In this document: positions 61,853 through 64,000 of the stretch, one piece after another
Position numbering within the stretch: the first letter of the stretch is position 1
Layout: every line of letters starts with the position of its first letter
Assembly (NCBI RefSeq): GCF_001644225.1
Contig: NZ_LSTV01000001.1
Location: 1,304,005 to 1,368,004 of the forward strand
Origin: Microbacterium oleivorans
Lineage (GTDB): Bacteria; Actinomycetota; Actinomycetes; Actinomycetales; Microbacteriaceae
Direction: 5' to 3'
DNA: 64,000 nt
Position numbers and translations under genes: made by a program
Notes under the pieces: model-generated
Told to the model about the DNA's origin: nothing
Seen by the model: only the letters and a program-made list of their open reading frames with translations
Database searches by the model: none

Positions 61853-62884
61853 TCAGCGGCGGTGGAACGGGTCGGCGTAGAGCTGTTCCGGCACCCGGAA
61901 GCCGTAGATCGCGCGGCCGGTGTTCCAGATCGCCGCGGCACCGGCACGGACGAGATCGATCGGACGATCCCCCGCGGACAGGATGTGGACGTCCGGGCCG
62001 TCGATGCGGACCGACGCGCCGCCGACCGTCGTGACGTCGCCCTTGACGATTGTCTCGGGGTACGGCTCGTGCAGCTCCCGGAGGTCCCCCACGATGAACG
62101 TCGGTCGCGACACGGTCGGTGCGGCGAGCACGTGCTTCGGTCGATCGATGCCGGTCAGGACCAGCACGGAGTCGATCCCCGCCGCCTGCGCGCCGGCGAT
62201 GTCGGTGTCGAGCCGGTCCCCGATGAAGAGCGGATGCCGCGCCCCGAACCGCGCGACGGCCTCGTCGAAGATCGGACGTTCGGGCTTGCCGGCGACCGTC
62301 GCGAGGCGACCGACGGCGGTGTGGACGGCGGAGACGAGGGTCCCGTTGCCCGGCGCGATGCCGCGGGCCTGCGGGATGGTCCAATCCGTGTTCGTCGCGA
62401 TCCACGGGATCCCGCCCTGGTCCTCGGGGAGAGCGAGCGCGTAGGCCGCTTCGGCGAGCTGAGCCCAGCCGACCTCCGGGGCGAATCCCTGCACGACGGC
62501 AGCGGGCCGGTCGTCGGCGCTGCGGGTGACGGTGTACCCGGCCTTCTCGAGTTCGAACACGAGACCGTCGCCGCCGACCACGAGAACAGTCGCGCCCTCC
62601 GGCACGCGGTCGCGCAGCAGCCGGACAGCCGCTTGGGGGCTCGTCACGACCTCGTGGGGCTGCGTCTCGAGGCCGAGCCCGGTGAGGTGCCCGGCGACGA
62701 CGCTGTCGCGTCGCGACGCGTTGTTGGTGATGTAGCCGAGGGGACGGTCCGCCCGGGCCCGCGTCAGACTCTCGACGGCGTGCGGAATCGCACCGTCACC
62801 GGCGTAGACGACGCCGTCGAGGTCGGCGAGGATCAGGTCGATGCCGTCGAGCGGCGTCGGACGTGAGCGCGAGAACAGCCCCAT
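61853..62884 (-). CDS. HAD-IIA family hydrolase (NagD/phosphoglycolate phosphatase-like)
   Basis: The 343-aa protein has motif I DLILADLDGVVYAGDGAIP (nucleophile Asp and acid Asp, about 17-35), TNNASRR (motif II), VAGKPERPIFDEAVARFG with the Lys, and FIGDRLDTDIAGAQAAGID (motif IV). It is a cap-C2 HAD phosphatase and matches Rv1692, reported as a glycerol 3-phosphate phosphatase. The C-terminal extension (VRAGAAAIWNTGRAIYGFR) is characteristic of the actinobacterial group. The ATG overlaps the stop of the TPR-like gene. Confidence 0.91.
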   Translation of the reverse strand: MGLFSRSRPTPLDGIDLILADLDGVVYAGDGAIPHAVESLTRARADRPLGYITNNASRRDSVVAGHLTGLGLETQPHEVVTSPQAAVRLLRDRVPEGATVLVVGGDGLVFELEKAGYTVTRSADDRPAAVVQGFAPEVGWAQLAEAAYALALPEDQGGIPWIATNTDWTIPQARGIAPGNGTLVSAVHTAVGRLATVAGKPERPIFDEAVARFGARHPLFIGDRLDTDIAGAQAAGIDSVLVLTGIDRPKHVLAAPTVSRPTFIVGDLRELHEPYPETIVKGDVTTVGGASVRIDGPDVHILSAGDRPIDLVRAGAAAIWNTGRAIYGFRVPEQLYADPFHRR

Positions 62885-64000
62885 CAGGCGCGCTCCTCCG
62901 GGCCGTCCTCCTGACCGGATGCCTCATCGTCGGCCGGCTCATCGGTCTCGATCTCGGCCGGCTCATCGGTCTCGATCTCGTCGATCTCGTCGATCTCGTC
63001 GATCTCGATGGTTTCGGAGTCGGCGTCGATCTCGCCGATAGCCGCGGCGGCGACGTCGGCCCGCTGCTGCCACTGGGCGGCTTCGTCGTCACGACCGAGC
63101 TCCTCGAGCACGGCTGCGCGGGCGGCGAAGAGGCCCGGGCTCCACGGGTAGGCGGTGTCGGGGTCGAGTTCGGGGATGTCCAACTCCTGCAGCGCCCGCT
63201 CGGGTTCGCCGAGGTCGAGGCGCGCGCCGGACATCGCGATCGCGAGCTCGACGCGTACCTCGGTCGGCAGGCTTGCGCGATCGACCGCGCGTCCCACTTC
63301 GAGCGCGCGGTCGGGCCGACCGACGCCACGCTCACTGTCGACCATGAGGGCGATCTGGTCGTCGCGACCGGAGATGCGTCGGAACGTCCGCAGCTCGCGG
63401 AGCGCGAGGGCGAAGTCGCCCACGGCGTAAGCCGTGATCGCGACGGTCTCGCGGACGACGGCGATGCGACCGGCGCTTCGGGATGCCGCGAGGGCGTGCT
63501 CGTGCGCGAGCGCGGGATCCTCGTCGATGAGACGCGCAGCCATCGCGAGGTGCCGCGCGACCTGCTCGGCGTTGTCCTTGCTCAGGGTCTTCAGTTCGTT
63601 GCGCGCGGCACCGTTGAGGTCGCGGGCCGTCACGTCGTCGGGGACGACCGGTCCGGCGGGGACGTTCCTGCGGTCCGAACCCTGCGGCGGGCGCGAGGCG
63701 CGACGGTCGCCGTCACGCCCCTCGATGGAGCGACGCTCGCCGTCACGGCGGGGGTACGAGGGCCGCTCGCCGTCGCGCTTCTCGTACGGACGGCGCTCCC
63801 CATCGCGCTTCGGGTACGAGGGGCGGTCCCCTTCGCGGCGCGGGTACGACGGCCGCTCGCCGTCCCGCTTCTCGTACGGACGGCGCTCCGCGTCCCGCTT
63901 CTGGTACGACGGACGGTCGCCGTCACGGCGCGGGTACGACGGCCGGTCACCGTCCCGCTTCTCGTACGGACGACGCTCCGCGTCCCGCTTCTGGTACGAC
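62884..64000 (-). CDS. TPR-like protein with Arg-rich decapeptide repeats (partial, runs off the right edge)
   Basis: The frame stays open to the window end, so the protein is longer than the 249 aa counted from the GTG at 63633. At least 120 residues precede that GTG. They include ten decapeptides such as PYEKRDGERP and SYPRRDGDRP. The middle (about 200 residues, TARDLNGAARNELKTLSKDNAEQVARHLAMAARLID...) is helical and TPR-like and matches Rv1691. The C-terminus is strongly acidic, with repeated EID units followed by ETDEPA repeats. The N-terminal part is basic and disordered. Function unknown; it lies upstream of the HAD gene with an ATGA overlap. Confidence 0.82.
   Translation of the reverse strand, partial: SYQKRDAERRPYEKRDGDRPSYPRRDGDRPSYQKRDAERRPYEKRDGERPSYPRREGDRPSYPKRDGERRPYEKRDGERPSYPRRDGERRSIEGRDGDRRASRPPQGSDRRNVPAGPVVPDDVTARDLNGAARNELKTLSKDNAEQVARHLAMAARLIDEDPALAHEHALAASRSAGRIAVVRETVAITAYAVGDFALALRELRTFRRISGRDDQIALMVDSERGVGRPDRALEVGRAVDRASLPTEVRVELAIAMSGARLDLGEPERALQELDIPELDPDTAYPWSPGLFAARAAVLEELGRDDEAAQWQQRADVAAAAIGEIDADSETIEIDEIDEIDEIETDEPAEIETDEPADDEASGQEDGPEERA
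62939..63010. repeat. Short tandem repeats coding the acidic C-terminus
   Basis: A 24-bp unit is nearly duplicated (encoding ETDEPAEI twice), followed by four copies of a 9-bp unit containing CTCGTCGAT (encoding EID). Slippage at these repeats could change tail length without a frameshift because all units are multiples of 3. Confidence 0.75.
63700..63999. repeat. Ten 30-bp tandem repeats coding a basic decapeptide
   Basis: Ten in-frame 30-bp units fill the last 300 bp, each coding a variant of [S/P]Y[Q/E/P][K/R]RD[G/A][D/E]R[P/R]. Two higher-order patterns alternate, so some longer blocks are near-identical (for example the units with KRDAERR). The array continues past the window end. Confidence 0.92.

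Overview
The window is a stretch of a high-GC (around 70% by eye) actinobacterial chromosome, most likely a member of the Microbacteriaceae close to Microbacterium. The case rests on gene content and gene order. The dcw block followed by idsA, an Rv2175c-like gene, a PknL-type kinase and aroG matches the Mycobacterium tuberculosis Rv2152c-Rv2178c neighbourhood. The TPR/HAD/tlyA/nadK/recN/pyrG/NUDIX/xerD/parA/scpA/scpB/rluB/tyrA/cmk/der block matches Rv1691-Rv1713. No mycolic-acid genes are seen, and the linkers these loci carry in mycobacteria are missing. No phage, insertion sequence, CRISPR array or plasmid feature was found. Genes are densely packed, with many ATGA, GTGA or TGATG stop-start overlaps, and no gene-free stretch exceeds about 220 bp.

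Region 1 (1-10.6 kb, minus strand) is the division and cell-wall cluster, in transcription order mraZ, rsmH, an ftsL-like gene, ftsI, murF, mraY, murD, ftsW, murG and murC (cut by the window edge). murE is absent from its usual place between ftsI and murF. Three 10-bp-spaced MraZ-type boxes precede mraZ. Region 2 (10.7-17.5 kb) has a DUF3040 membrane protein, a polyprenyl diphosphate synthase, a small DNA-binding protein of the Rv2175c type, a secreted triple-LysM protein with a muralytic-like domain, a Ser/Thr kinase with four PASTA repeats, and class II DAHP synthase.

Region 3 (17.5-31.5 kb) is mixed metabolism and regulation: a PlsC acyltransferase, a ROK glucokinase, a long-chain acyl-CoA ligase, a MinD-like ATPase coupled to peptide deformylase, pyruvate carboxylase, a ParA ATPase, an Rv1830-like MerR protein, FtsR and a GarA/OdhI-type FHA protein, a CopC-like copper protein, and dihydrolipoamide dehydrogenase. 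Region 4 (31.6-48.2 kb) is more accessory: a CYTH protein, glycogen phosphorylase, a YihY protein, a prepilin-peptidase-like protein with DUF1905, an aldo/keto reductase, a divergent LysR/aminotransferase pair, a CPA1 antiporter, a quinone reductase, an MFS exporter, a VOC protein, tRNA-Pro(GGG), GNAT, macrodomain and S4 proteins, DUF2809, and a NUDIX-NYN fusion.

Region 5 (48.4-64 kb, minus strand) is a conserved housekeeping run. A tightly overlapping parA-scpA-scpB-rluB-tyrA-cmk-der operon handles chromosome segregation, ribosome maturation and nucleotide/aromatic metabolism. Upstream of it lie xerD, a NUDIX gene, pyrG, recN, nadK, tlyA, a 54-aa protein, a HAD phosphatase, and a TPR-like protein with an arginine-rich decapeptide-repeat N-terminus that runs off the window end.

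Two signals cut across genes. A TAnnnT hexamer sits 6-8 nt before the start codon of at least a dozen genes, which implies leaderless transcripts. The heptamer GGATGCC/GGCATCC appears far more often than base composition predicts, on both strands and inside coding and intergenic DNA.
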